64,000 nt of DNA, taken from assembly GCA_029465975.1 (NCBI GenBank), contig CM055755.1, positions 1,448,430-1,512,429 on the forward strand, written 5' to 3'. Below are positions 11,787 through 23,700 of this stretch, in pieces. Within the stretch, counting starts at the first letter, position 1. Every line of letters begins with the position of its first letter. The position numbers and the translations under genes are program-made. The DNA is from Dallia pectoralis. Its lineage: Eukaryota > Chordata > Actinopteri > Esociformes > Umbridae. The notes under the pieces are model-generated. The model was not told the origin of the DNA and searched no databases. It was given only the letters and a program-made list of their open reading frames with translations.

Positions 11787-13257
11787 ATGATCCAGGGCGT
11801 AACTGAGATCGCGGCGCTTTGCGTTGGCCTGGTCGGCCTGATCGGAGCGGCCGCCGCCACAGGGATGCCCATGTGGAAGGTGACGGCTTTCATCGGAGAG
11901 AACATCATCACCATGGAGACGCGCTGGGAGGGACTCTGGATGAATTGCTACAGGCAGGCGAACATCAGGATGCAGTGCAAGGTGTACGACTCCCTGCTGT
12001 ACCTGCCCCCAGACCTGCAGGTACAGGGACTCTATGGCGCCCTAATCTCTACGCAAAACACTTCTAATTGGCTTCAGTCATACATACTGAGGTGTGTTAA
12101 GACAAATCCTTCAACATGATTAGTTTTCTGCTTATTTTAGTAGGCTTAATTTTAGTATATACAGTTAACACCAAAAGTATTTGCACAGGGACACATATAT
12201 CTTTTGCAAGCAATATACCGAAATTCAATATAGTGTTTCTAGTCTCATAAAACCGTCCGGATCTCACAAGTTTATATGTATACGAATTGAATCTTATGTC
12301 AGCAGTCAGGACATCTTGGTTTCGGGAAAGTACGTTTGTAATATGATCTTGTTTTCGTCCCGTGCGCAGGCTGCCAGGGGCTTGATGTGCAGCTCCTTGG
12401 CCCTCTCAGGAGTGGCATTGCTGGGGGCTCTTTCTGGGATGCGCTGTATCTCCTGCATTCAAGACAACGACCACGCCAAGACCCTCATTCTCATAGTGGC
12501 GGGAGGCATGCAGTTGCTGGCCTCCCTCTGCGTATTTATCCCGGTGTCGTGGACGGCACACGTGATCATCCAGGACTTCTACAACCCTCTCCTGATCGAC
12601 GCCCAGCGACGGGAACTCGGGGAGGCGCTCTACATTGGCTGGGTGACCGGGGCCCTCCTGTTCGCCTCTGGGATCCTCTTCATTTGTCGCCACGTCCCCT
12701 CTAACAAAGCTACGCTAGATATCTACTACCCCAGCTACAGACCCAACAGACCCACCCTGACGCGGTATCACCCCATCTCACAGAGTCACAGTGTAGACGG
12801 ACGCCTACAACACAACCGCCAGGATCTGTCTCCTGTAAACCTTCCTTACGGACCCCATGGGGCAGCTGTAAACTCCCCGGCTGCTGTTTATGGTACCAGG
12901 ATGGTGGAGGGTATGGGGCCGTTGCTCTATCAGCCGTGCAGCTTTGTTGGACAACCTACCTTTTCTTCTCTAAGCTCCAACTACATCAGCAGCCTTTCCA
13001 CTCAGGGAAACCCCTCACAGATTATCTTACAGAGTCCGTACTCCGGTAATCAACAGCAGATTGCTCCGTTCAACGCGTACAGTGGCAGTCAACAGCCCAA
13101 TACGCACTCCTTCGGGCTCCCGGGGAACCGGTCCCCTTCGCACAACACAACTTTGCGAACTGAACCTAATAATGTTGTTTTCATCAGATACGAAGGGTCC
13201 AAAGAAAAGCCGCCTCTGTCTTACCACAGTGGAAGCAGTGTTGGTGTGTACATCTGA
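11787..13257 (+). CDS. Claudin, CLDN8/17-like, two exons, long C-tail (copy 3 of 3)
   Basis: Exons are 11787-12020 and 12370-13257; the 349-bp intron is phase 0, with donor CAG/gtacag and acceptor gcag/GCTGCC. The spliced protein is 373 aa. Residues 1-78 give the start, TM1 and first loop (WEGLWMNCYRQANIRMQC). Exon 2 starts with AARGLMC and carries TM2-TM4 and the second loop VSWTAHVIIQDFYNP. A cytoplasmic tail of about 190 aa follows, rich in Ser, Asn, Gln, Pro and Tyr and ending VGVYI. Most claudins are about 210-300 aa, so the tail is exceptional. The intron falls exactly where copies 1 and 2 read straight through (LQ/AAR). The function is presumably tight-junction barrier or pore, with the tail a possible scaffold-binding region (inference). 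Confidence 0.92.
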
Positions 13258-14129
13258 ATGGACTGCAGATGTACAGATACTTTGTTTTTAATGTTTATCA
13301 CTGCCAAAATTGTATTTGTGTGTTAGTTCGTGTTGAAAGTTAAATGTTATTGTTTCTTGGGGGAGAGGGGGGTTTGGTATAACTGTAGGTTTGGTCTATT
13401 GGACAAGTCAGGGACTTTTAGGTTTGTAGAATAATTTCAGGTTTTCTGCATAGTGAGACATTGTCAAATGTTGTCAATGTAAACAGAGCTGAGACTGTTG
13501 CGCTTGCATCTTAAATAGCACTCTATACCCTACACAGCACACTAAGTCCCATAGGGCACTATTTCAAAAGGGGAGTTTTATATACAGAGTAGGGTGCAAC
13601 CTAGAAACAGTCACTGTGACAGGTTTTCCATTTGGTTTCCAGCGGGTCCCACATGGGAAGAGTGAAGAGAAACAAGTGCCATGAGGGACGTAACGCAGAA
13701 ATTGTTTTCTCAAAACACAACAACCTCATGTAGACCAACTGCAAGAGAAACACAGCAACACATCCTTGTTTAGAGGAAATGTTAAAGAAAAGTCTGCCGC
13801 CTAGTGTGCCGCCAAGTACTGGGAACTTTCTATGACAAAAAACTTGGATTGCCTCTTTGAATAGATTTAACACAAAAAGTGTCAGTAAATTTATATTAGA
13901 TATAATACATTAAGTCTGGAGACATGAGACAAAGAGAGGTTGTGTTTTAATCCAATCATAACATTTACAGTCCTGTAAAACAAGATCATTATTGACAATT
14001 AAAATGTGAACAAATTTGATTTACTTTCTGCGATGGAATAGTTTGTATCCACTTGAGAACCAGACCGGGTTGCCCGAACAGACAGAGAGAGGATGTCGAA
14101 ACGTGTGTTGTAGAGCCTCCATATCACAG
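13258..14129. other. 3' UTR of claudin copy 3 and spacer
   Basis: No further gene is visible before the tRNA. A G-rich run lies near 13358-13372. The sequence is otherwise unremarkable. Confidence 0.55.
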
Positions 14130-14201
14130 TCCCTGGTGGTCTAGTGGTTAGGATTCGGCGCTCTCACCGCCGCGGCCCGGGTTCGATTCCCGGTCAGGGA
14201 A
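14130..14201 (+). tRNA. tRNA-Glu (anticodon CTC)
   Basis: This 72-nt cloverleaf begins TCCCTGGTGGTCTAGTGG. The acceptor stem pairs TCCCTGG with TCAGGGA, including one G-T wobble, and the discriminator base is A. The D-loop A box contains TGGTCTAGTGG. The anticodon arm is CGGCG-CTCTCAC-CGCCG with anticodon CTC, and the T arm is CCCGG-GTTCGAT-TCCCGG. There is no intron, and CCA is not encoded, as expected in eukaryotes. It matches the vertebrate tRNA-Glu-CTC sequence as I remember it. Confidence 0.97.
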
Positions 14202-14208
14202 CGACAAC

Positions 14209-14217
14209 TTTTCTTTT
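14209..14217 (+). terminator. Pol III terminator of tRNA-Glu
   Basis: TTTTCTTTT starts eight bases after the tRNA 3' end, a typical RNA polymerase III stop. Confidence 0.85.
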
Positions 14218-14739
14218 AGGCTTCACCACCCGGCTCCGTACATCACCTCAGGATAACGTGAAGTTTATCAACATATTCGCTTCAGTTAGCTCTATAAAAA
14301 TATATTAGATTAAAGGGAAATGGTCCTATCGGTGATTGATTTATCGTGAAATAACTAGGCTATGAGAGGTTTATTCCAGTTGTGCCGCAAGGTTTTAGGA
14401 GAATCACAACTCGTGAATTAAACGAACTATTCACTCGTCATACAACAGCAGCCTGTGATGAAGGAAACATAATGTAGACCTACCTTGACTTTAAGATGTC
14501 CATTCGTCTGTCCTTAATAAGGTCGGTTATTATTGCAAGGTTTGATTGGAATTTAGTTTTGAAAAAAAACTCGAGCATATAGGTTAGATATACTGTAATA
14601 TTACGCTTGACATTTTTCTGGTTAGCTAGCTGGTTGTTCAAGAGGATTCGCGCCCAAATATGTAGTAGACACGCCCAATAACCATGGCTACGGCTGCATG
14701 CGCCAAATTGGAAACCCAATCTACATTTTTAATTTTTAA

Positions 14740-15450
14740 TGCATTACCCTGATTACCCTGTCCATTAAGATTTAATGAAGCTATCTGATGCATTACCCTG
14801 CTTACCCTGTCCATTAAGATTTAATGAAGCTATCTGATGCATTACCCTGCTTACCCTGTCCATTAAGATTGAATGAAGCTATCTGATGCATTACCCTGCT
14901 TACCCTGTCCATTAAGATTTAATGAATTACCCTGCTTACCCTGTCCATTAAGATTTAATGAAGCTATCTGATGCATTACCCTGCTTACCCTGTCCATTAA
15001 TATTTAATGAAGCTATCTGATGCATTACCCTGCTTACCCTGTCCATTAAGATTTAATGAAGCTATCTGATGCATTACCCTGATTACCCTGTCCATTAAGA
15101 TTTAATGAAGCTATCTGATGCATTACCCTGCTTACCCTGTCCATTAATATTTAATGAAGCTATCTGATGCATTACCCTGCTTACCCTGTCCATTAAGATT
15201 GAATGAAGCTATCTGATGCATTACCCTGCTTACCCTGTCCATTAAGATTTAATGAAGCTATCTGATGCATTACCCTGCTTACCCTGTCCATTAATATTTA
15301 ATGAAGCTATCTGATGCATTACCCTGCTTACCCTGTCCATTAAGATTGAATGTAGCTATCTGATGCATTACCCTGCTTACCCTGTCCATTAAGATTAAAT
15401 GAAGCTATCTGATGCATTACCCTGCTTACCCTGTCCATTAAGATTGAATG
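14740..15450. repeat. 49-bp minisatellite
   Basis: There are about 14 copies of a 49-bp unit with core TTACCCTGCTTACCCTGTCC followed by ATTAAGATTTAATGAAGC. One copy is shortened near 14925-14935. The array sits between the tRNA and the 3' end of the sulfotransferase. The repeated TTACCCTG resembles telomere repeat only superficially. Confidence 0.97.
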
Positions 15451-15660
15451 AAGTTCAAGGAAATTTTGTGAATTTTGTTCACAAAATCTCCCGAATCATT
15501 CAAAAGTAAAACATTTGATAATGAACAATAGACAATAATTTGTATTCTCATAATATCTCCATAACCTTTTTAAAATGTATTTATTTAGTCTATCCAGACT
15601 ACTGTTATTCAGGATCTCCTGAAGACATTAAACTGGAAGCCAGATAGCTAGAGGCTCACA

Positions 15661-18600
15661 TCAGTTTGATGACTGATCTATGTCCCAGATGATCTTCAGA
15701 GATAGGTCCTTCATTCGCTCCTCAAATATCTGGTCAAAACGTTCACTCTGGGCCACCGTGAACATGTTCTTCCAGTCCCCAACTTTACCTACAAACGCAG
15801 AACCAGAAACAATATTATGAGCTAAGATTATAAGAATTCAGATACAGTTTATTTGGGTAATTTATTTCCCATATCTCCATATGTCCATATTCATAAAAAC
15901 AAAAGCCTTGACCTTTGCGTAGGAACTGGCCCTTCTTCAGTGTTTCCTCTGGTATGAACTCGTAGTTGGCCTTGGGGTCATGCTTCATGTTTTTAAAGGT
16001 GGCCTTTTCTACTATCTTGTTGATATCTGCTTCATTCAGGTCTTTCTCTAGAAAACTGCAGATCTTCACCACGGCTGTCTTCAGATCCTAAAGAAATGGT
16101 AATGATCGAAGCCAATTGAGTCACTTAAATAATTACTAGACTGAACGTAGTACTTTGTTCCGTATTTAATTAAACATGACTATTTTACCAACTATGGTGT
16201 GTTGAATGGGAACATGTTTTTATAATAAACTGGAAGCATAAGAACCTTGGTGAATCAGGATTTCCTGCCTTGGGTCCAAAAGACAGAACAACAGATCTCT
16301 AAAATTGCAGGTTTGGGAGTCAATCCAGGAAATGTTCAAACCCTATTCAGACTTTTGGACCACTAGGCTTTCAGCTATTCTTTATATGCTGTAATACTGC
16401 TGATCAGAAGACTTTTTGGGTTTCATTTTGGATGTATCCCTGTATAATATGATATAATATATATAATTACATGTTAATATAATAAGTCTATTATAATATC
16501 CTACCAGGATCATGTCCTCGTAGGTCAGGAACAGGATGTTGTACTGGTCTCTATTGGCATGCCAGTCTTTGATATGATTGAACCAGGATCCACCACCAAC
16601 TGCAGGGTCATAACAGGGTCAAACTGTTTAAAGCATCTCAAATGGCAGTCTATTCCCAATGTAGTGGACTAGTTTTGACCAGGGCCAGTTAGGTACTATG
16701 TATGTAATACGTTGCCAAATGGGACAGACAGAATATCCAATCCATTCCCAGTGTAGTGGACTAGTTTAAACAAGCAAGGCTATTGTCTTCACCCTACCAT
16801 GTCCTGTTAACCACTGTTCCAGGAAGTCCTCGAAGCTCTTTGGGTCATTAAACGTGGCCCAGTTAAAACACCAGTGATAGTATGATAACAAGTTGTCTTT
16901 CGGGTTGCGCATCACGTAGATGATCTGAAAAAGAACAGAAAAAACATTCACAGTACATTTATAGTCATTTAGGCCCTGGCAAAAGGCAAAAGGTAGAGCA
17001 CTTTAGGAAATATGGTTCCATTTGCTATGCGGATGATGTAATTAAATCTATTTTTATTGTAGTCCACAAAGGGGTTCCACAGAGTTTAATTTGGGTCCTA
17101 CAATGTTAACTTTATCTTTAACTCTCATTTCATGTTTTTATGTCTCATCGAATACAGGAAATGACTTAGGTCTTTGTTTAAACTGATATTCTGTGTATTT
17201 GTGTCATCTTTTTCATGCTGTATAACAAACATAGTAAATGCTTTATATTTTTTACCAAAGGTTTTTATTGGCTCATGTATTGGTTGATAATATGTAAGTG
17301 ATGTCCAAATTATGCATTTATCAAAAGTTTGTTAACCTCAATTCTTTGCATAACTGTTCCAGAGTAATCATTTAAATAATGGTAAATAAAAAATATAATA
17401 CTGTATATATATTTGTATGTTCTGCTAGGCCAGACCTGGTTGAAGACAGAATCTGGACTCCAGGAAAAAAATTGTTTAACCCCCCTGCTATAAGTTCTCC
17501 ACCCTGTCATCCATCTACCTTTGCCTTTGTTTTTTTCAGGCCTGGGGGCATAAGTGCAGTGGTGAGGTGAGAGGCAAACAGCCGTGGGCTTGGGCGTGTG
17601 GTGTAGTCGTTATGGCCTTCCTGATACTCCAGCCATGGCATTTTCTCCAAGTTGTTGCTGTAGATATCGCCCATCTCTTTTTCACATATGGAGGTGATGA
17701 TCTGCTGTGTCCATATGGTTCCTACAGGTCAACATTTTGAAAAAGGTTGAACTTTAGAGAACAATGTTATTACAATAGCCATATAGTAGTGGAAAGTCCA
17801 CAATGGCAACAATTAACACCTTTTCTGAAGCTACAATGGGACACTATACTGGAGAGGGATGTTAACAGACTATTCAAGAGTCAAAACCCAAGGAAGGCAG
17901 CTGATCCTGATGGAGTCTATGCCCCTGTCCCAGACTGCTTCGCCATAATCTCAGTCTCCAAGAAACCAAAGATCACAGGGGTAAATGACTACAGGCCAGT
18001 TGCCCTGACCTCACATATCCAGTACTAGACCCTCAACAGTTTGCCTACTGAGCCAACATGTCTTGACTAGATGCTGAAACCTATGCCAGAATTCTGTTTT
18101 TGTACTTCAGCTTCAACCCCATAATCCCAACACTCCTCCAGGATAAGCTCTCCACCATGGGAGTGCGCATTTCAACATGTAAATGGATTACAGACTTTCT
18201 CTCCAACAGGAGGCAGCAGGTGAGGTTGGGGAAACACCTGTTGGACCCTCTGACCAGTTTGTACTTTTTGAGCAGCCTGCGGCAGCTCAACAAGTACCAA
18301 CTGCCAACATTCATGATAATTAATGCCTACACTGTCATTATTGAGTCCATCCTGACCTCCTCCATCACCGTCTGGAACGCTGCAGCCACTGTCAAGGATG
18401 AAGACAGACTGAAACGCATCATACATCCACTTTTAAAAATGTGTGTTCCAAATGCTGCAGCTATGGGTCAGAACAAATTCCTTGTGGGTGTGAACGGACG
18501 TGGGCAAATAAACCTGATTCTGATAATAAGTTGTCGGCAAACTACAACCCTTGAGAGGCCGTAATGCTCTTATAAAGCAGATAAGATTGTATCTGCCAAC

Positions 18601-19314
18601 AGTAAAAACTGACGCAATGTCATACAGTCTTATATAACGTGGATACTCAGGATTTGAATAATGCAGATTTGTACAACATTGGTACTGGTTAAATTTCTCC
18701 TTCATTTTAATGAGACAGAGCTTCTCAGCCTTTTTTCAGTTACTGAAATGTATGATATCCGTAAATGTATAATGTCTCAATGTATGATGTCTGTAAATGT
18801 ATGATATCCGTAAATATATGATATCCGGAAATGTATAATGTCTCAATGTATGATGTCTGTAAATGTATGATATCCGTAAATGTATGATGTCCGGAAATGT
18901 ATAATGTCTCAATGTATGATGTCTGTAAATGTATGATATCCGTAAATGTATGATATCCGTAAATGTATGATAGTGTTGAACATTACTTTTAGCAAATTGT
19001 AATAGTAAAAAGCAATGTATTTTTTTTGGCTGGTAAAAAAACTATGGCTGTTATTTTTCTAATGTACGCCAAAAAAGTAACTTTTGGACCCGGTTCCCAA
19101 TCCTTACCCGATAAGATCCATCAAGTACATTCCTATTGTCCAGTAAAATGATTTATTAAAGTTGTCACTCACCTGACTTTGGGTAAGTGATTAAAAATAT
19201 GTCACTGTCCCTGATCTCAAAGGTCTCCAGAGAGTCAATATGCTCAGCTGTGGCAAAACCCTTCGCAAAAACATAATCCTTGTACTTGACCAAGTCATCA
19301 GTGAGCCTCTCCAT
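15661..19314 (-). CDS. Cytosolic sulfotransferase, SULT3/amine-sulfotransferase-like
   Basis: Six exons read right to left: 19314-19173, 17721-17519, 16924-16798, 16599-16505, 16087-15913, 15788-15661. All have GT-AG borders and phases close, giving 289 aa, normal for SULTs. It should transfer sulfonate from PAPS to a hydroxyl or amine of a small molecule in the cytosol. The visible motifs are the 5'-phosphosulfate loop ITYPKSGTIW across exons 1/2 and the likely catalytic His99 in RLFASHL. The 3'-phosphate segment is YVMRNPKDNLLSYYH, followed by C-terminal RKGKVGDWKN and the dimer motif KNMFTVAQSE. The start is the first Met of MERLTDDL; the frame stays open upstream, so a few more residues are possible. 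RPSPRLFA and EIRDSD resemble fish SULT3 from memory; SULT1/2/6B are the alternatives. The gene looks intact. Intron 1 holds a LINE remnant. Confidence 0.9.
17770..18480 (+). mobile_element. Degraded LINE (non-LTR retrotransposon) reverse-transcriptase remnant
   Basis: Plus-strand frames show LINE reverse-transcriptase scraps in order. These are NPRKAADPDGV, then KKPKITGVNDYRPVALTS, then IPTLLQDKLSTMGV with SNRRQQVRLG. Next comes YFLSSLRQLNKY, and finally a conserved tail IIESILTSSITVWNAAA. The pieces are in different frames with stops, and the active-site block between them is missing, so the copy is dead and internally deleted. It lies in intron 1 of the minus-strand sulfotransferase. The family is probably L2- or CR1/Rex1-like; I cannot place it exactly. 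Confidence 0.85.
18747..18972. repeat. Short-unit tandem repeat in sulfotransferase intron 1
   Basis: About 13 imperfect 16-18-bp units alternate between AATGTATGATATCCGTA, AATGTATGATGTCTGTA and AATGTATAATGTCTCA types. Confidence 0.9.
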
Positions 19315-19375
19315 GTCGATGATAGTTTGGTGTATATTAGAATTGCCAGATACCGCAAAAATATATATAAAGTTG

Positions 19376-19700
19376 GAATTGACAAAGTTTGGATTTTGGA
19401 ACCACTGGTGAAGTTTGTCTGATAATACAGTGAAGTCTTTTTCTGGTGTGTGCTTGTAAAAGTATTACTACCACCAACAGGTTTGGAGTGTACAGTACAC
19501 TGTCAAAGGTCTGAAAGGGTAGTTGCTGCAAATAGTGGAACCTTAGACAATGGCCAAGTTTGAAAGACACAATTATTATTTTGAACCAAAAATCCTACCA
19601 TTGTCAATGAAAATAACGTTCATAATCAAAGTAGGTTCACGAATGTGTTCAACAAGGACATTTCTAAGTGACCTCAGACTTCTGAACAATAGTGTATTTG
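19376..19700. mobile_element. Dispersed repeat, DNA-transposon-like (copy A)
   Basis: About 190 bases from 19376 to roughly 19566 are repeated nearly unchanged at 32506-32697. Shared landmarks include GGTTTGGAGTGTACAGTACA and GTCTGAAAGGGTAGTTGCTG. The sequence continuing right, with GGACATTTCTAAGTGACCTC, resembles terminal sequence I remember from abundant fish DNA transposons. No coding capacity was found. The copy begins only about 60 bases upstream of the sulfotransferase start codon. Confidence 0.55.
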
Positions 19701-20355
19701 TGATACTTTATAAATAACTACAGCAGATGAACATATTGTGCAGGCATTGAACTTGTTTGGACTTTGGAAATTCTGTTAAGGTTCACAAGGCTGTTAGGGT
19801 TAGTTTTATTATCGCTTCCCAGCAGTCATAACCATAACCACAGTACAATTATGTGTAGGTCCAGGGTAACTTCATTGGTAACTCATGACGTGTGTAATGC
19901 CAAAGGTTCTGGGTTCTATCTGTGCTTTCTGTGATCGAAAGGTTTCAAGCTGTTATCCGTTTTTATTTTTTGGTGTATCATGTTAATGTAGGCCTACATA
20001 TGCATTCCCGATGCAGAGAACAGTCAAAAGACAGCACCACGTTTACTGTAATATAAGTGTGTCCTTTTTATATTCTGATACAAAGCCTGCATTTCATCAA
20101 TTCGTTTTTAAAAGATCCATATAATAGGAATGATGAAAAAACTAATTTTTACACCGCCAGGTGTCTAGCTATTCGTATTGGCTATCTGAACGTGATTTTC
20201 CTTATATATTCTTTTTGTATTACACAAAATCCTACCATAATGGGGTTTCTACTCGAATATAACTCGAGGCGGCGTTATGTGCCAGGCTGCCAGCATGCGG
20301 TGACCACGTTTTGACACGTTTGGGACAAACAACTAGGCAATAAAACATTTAAAAT

Positions 20356-20567
20356 GTTGCACTGCTCCACATATCCAGCAGGTGGCGCTGTTGAATGCAT
20401 AACTCCCAGTTGCACTGCTCCACATATCCAGTAAGAGGCGCTGTTGAATGCATAACTCCCAGTTGCACTGCTCCACATATCCAGTAAGTGGCGCTGTGGA
20501 TTGCACGACTCCCAGTTGCACTGCTCCACATATCCAGCAGGTGGCGCTGTTGACTGCACAACTCCCA
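20356..20567. repeat. 53-bp repeat upstream of PPM1D, four copies
   Basis: Each unit begins GTTGCACTGCTCCACATATC and carries AGTGGCGCTGTT or AGGTGGCGCTGTT. The copies start at 20356, 20409, 20462 and 20515. The AGGTGGCGCT core resembles part of a CTCF-type site, a weak resemblance only. Confidence 0.93.
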
Positions 20568-20582
20568 CAGTTGCTCTACCTC

Positions 20583-20610
20583 TGACGTCAGAACGTTTCT
20601 GGGCATGCCT
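20583..20610 (+). promoter_or_regulatory. CRE palindrome next to a p53-like half-site, PPM1D promoter/5' UTR
   Basis: TGACGTCA at 20583-20590 is a perfect cAMP-response element. It is followed directly by GAACGTTTCT (two mismatches to the p53 half-site consensus) and GGGCATGCCT (a perfect RRRCWWGYYY half-site) at 20591-20610. The pair lies about 140-165 bases before the PPM1D ATG. Mammalian PPM1D is known to be induced by p53 and to respond to CREB; use of these exact bases here is inference. Confidence 0.55.
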
Positions 20611-20747
20611 ACAAGGCTTGAACATAAACAAAGACCTAAAGCGGGTGATCGATCATCTATCTGCCATAAACTTAACTTGAAATACTTTTGAATCCGTCTG
20701 GGCACTACAAACAGCAGCATCTGACGCAAACAGACGTCTCCTCTGCC

Positions 20748-23700
20748 ATGGAAAACGCATTCCTGATGCGAGTGAGCGTTTTCTCCGACCAGGGAGGCAG
20801 GAAATACATGGAGGATGTTACCGAGGTGGTAGTGGAGCCCGTGCCGGGGGAGGACGAGCTGAACGCGGACGAAACAGACCCGACTAAAGGGGATCACACG
20901 ACGGTCGCCCATCTACCCGAAAAGCCTGGACACGAAGAGCCAGATCGGACTGCACATAAGGTATCAACCGACCGTGGATCTGCCTCTGCAGACACCACAG
21001 ATGCATGGACACCAAATGCACAAAATGGGGACCAAAGTTGTGCAGCCGCTGCCCGGGAGGGGTCCAGTTCGCCGGCTCCAGGTGAGAACCAGTCCCGCCA
21101 GTCGGTCGCTTTCTTCGCGGTGTTCGACGGGCACGGAGGCTGCGAGGCGGCGCAATTCGCCCGGGACTATTTGTGGGAGTTCATCAAGAAACAGCGGGGG
21201 TTCTGGTCCACGGACGACGGGGAAGTGTGTGCAGCTATTCGGAAAGGCTTCGTCGCCTGCCACCATGCCATGTGGAAGAAACTGCGTGAGTTATACGGTC
21301 ATGCATGTGTACACCTGGTACATGGCTTGGGGTTTGTGTTATTATGATTGGTGTTTTTTGTTCTTAGCAACCTGATAACGAGCCTGCTATAATATTTACA
21401 TGCTCAGTGTGCAGTTTGGTTTATCTGACTTGGCAGGATAATTAAACCTGCTGCTGCTGTTAGCCATCTGACAAGACAGGAGTGTGGCAGAGATACAGCC
21501 CAGTGGTACCCCATAAGGCAGAGATACAGCCCAGTGGTACCCCATAAGGCAGAGATACAGCCCAGTGGTACCCCATAAGGCAGAGATACAGCCCAGTGGT
21601 ACCCCATAAGGCAGAGATACAGCCCAGTGGTACCCCATAAGGCAGAGATACAGCCCAGTGGTACCCCATAAGGCAGAGATACAGCCCAGTGGTACCCCAT
21701 AAGGCAGAGATACAGCCCAGTGGTACCCCATAAGGCAGAGATACAGCCCAGTGGTACCCCATAAGGCAGAGATACAGCAGCCCCATAAGGCAGAGATACA
21801 GCCCAGTGATACCACATAAGGCAGAGATACAACCCAGTGTGACCCCATAGAGATGTGTGGCCCCATAAGGCAGAGATGCAGCCCAGTACCCCATAAGGCA
21901 GAGATACAGCCCAGTGGTACCCCATAAGGCAGAGATACAGCCCAGTGGTACCCCATAAGGCAGAGATACAGCCCAGTGGTACCCCATAAGGCAGAGATAC
22001 AGCCCAGTGGTACCCCCATAAGGCAGAGACCCCATACAGCCCAGTGGTACCCCATAAGGCAGAGATACAGCCCAGTGGTACCCCATAAGGCAGAGATACA
22101 GCCCAGTGGTACCCCATAAGGCAGAGATACAGCCCAGTGGTACCCCATAAGGCAGAGATACAGCCCAGTGATACCACATAAGGCAGAGATACAACCCAGT
22201 GTGACCCCATAGAGATCAGCCCAGTGTGGCCCCATAAGGCAGAGATGCAGCCCAGTGTTACCCCATATAGATACAGCCCAGTGGTACCCCATAGAGATAC
22301 AGCCCAGTGGTACCCCATAGAGATACAGCCCAGTGGTACCCCATAGAGATACAGCCCAGTGGTACCCCATAAGGCACAGATACAGCCCAGTGGTACCCCA
22401 TAAGGCAGAGATACAGCCCAGTGGTACCCCATAAGGCAGAGATACAGCCCAGTGTGACCCCATAGAGATACAGCCCAGTGTTACCCCATAAGGCAGAGAT
22501 ACAGCCCAGTGGTACCCCATAAGGCAGAGATACAGCCCAGTGTGACCCCATAGAGATACAGCCCAGTAGTAACCCATAAGGCAGAGATACAGCCCAGTGT
22601 TACCCCATAAGGCAGAGATACAGCCCAGTGTAGCTCCATTAATTTGTCTGTCACTGGTTCTGCTTCGTGTTCGGACATAATTTAACCTTGAACTCAATGC
22701 TATGACACTTTGCGTGTTGCCTGGGTATGGAGGTCGGTAGTGGCTGGTGATTAGAGAGAGCAGAAAGGTGCACTCGAACATCTACTTATTAAGTCCATGA
22801 GTTCCCCCTGCTCTTTTCAGTATCCATTATGCATTAATGATGAACAGGTCTTTTGGCCAATGAGCTGCCAGGACAGGATGGTTGTTGTATGTAGGGCGTT
22901 CTACAGGGACCTGCTCTGCATGCTTCCAGACTTCCATTAACCCTGTGAAGTCTGTCTTACACTACGGAGCGAACGACAATAAGCTTGTGTTTTTCCTGGC
23001 GAACAACCGTGCTTTGCACGTTTTTGTTCCAACCCTGCCCTAACGCAGCTGATCTAAAAATGCTCCATTAGTGCTTGAATTGACATGTTTGTTATATGCT
23101 GTGTTCCAAATGGGATCCTATTCCATGTGTCAGAGCTAGCATCAGGTAGCTTAGTGGTTAGAAGGTCTGACCAAGTAACCAAAAGGTCGCTAGTTCAAAT
23201 ACTCAATTCTGTGCCTGAGCAGGGTAGTTAATCTAAATTACTTAATGATAGTATACTCTCAATCAATTTGCATGAGTTCAGGGAAAACCATTTTTGCGGC
23301 TGGAGAATCCTAGTCCAGTAGAGAAGCGCTTCTCTAAACAACAACCAACGTGTGTCTCCTCATCTTCCCATGCCAATATTGACCATTATAGTACCATCTG
23401 ATCCAGGCTGTTTTAGAGTGGGATAGATAGTACTGACCGGAAAAGTACCAGCTAGTCCATAGCTACACTGTCTCTCTGGACCTACCCTATATCTGTCTCT
23501 CTGGACCTACACTGTATCTGTCTCTCTGGACCTACACTATATCTGTCTCTCTGGACCTACACTGTATCTGTCTCTCTGGACCTACACTGTATCTGTCTCT
23601 ATGGACCTACACTGTATCTGTCTCTCTGGACCTACACTGTATCTGTCTCTCTGGACCTACACTGTATCTGTCTCTCTGGACCTACACTGTATCTGTCTCT

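Noticed and set aside
14740..15450. Interstitial telomere sequence
   Set aside because: The unit is 49 bp with TTACCCTG motifs, not TTAGGG/CCCTAA repeats.
20964..21375. Overlapping frames in PPM1D exon 1
   Set aside because: GC-rich coding sequence produces open shadows; only the frame with DGHGG is supported.
21396..22781. Long minus-strand frames rich in YLCLMGYHWAVS
   Set aside because: The 31-bp array is open in all three minus frames, so the openness is repeat-driven; it sits in a PPM1D intron.
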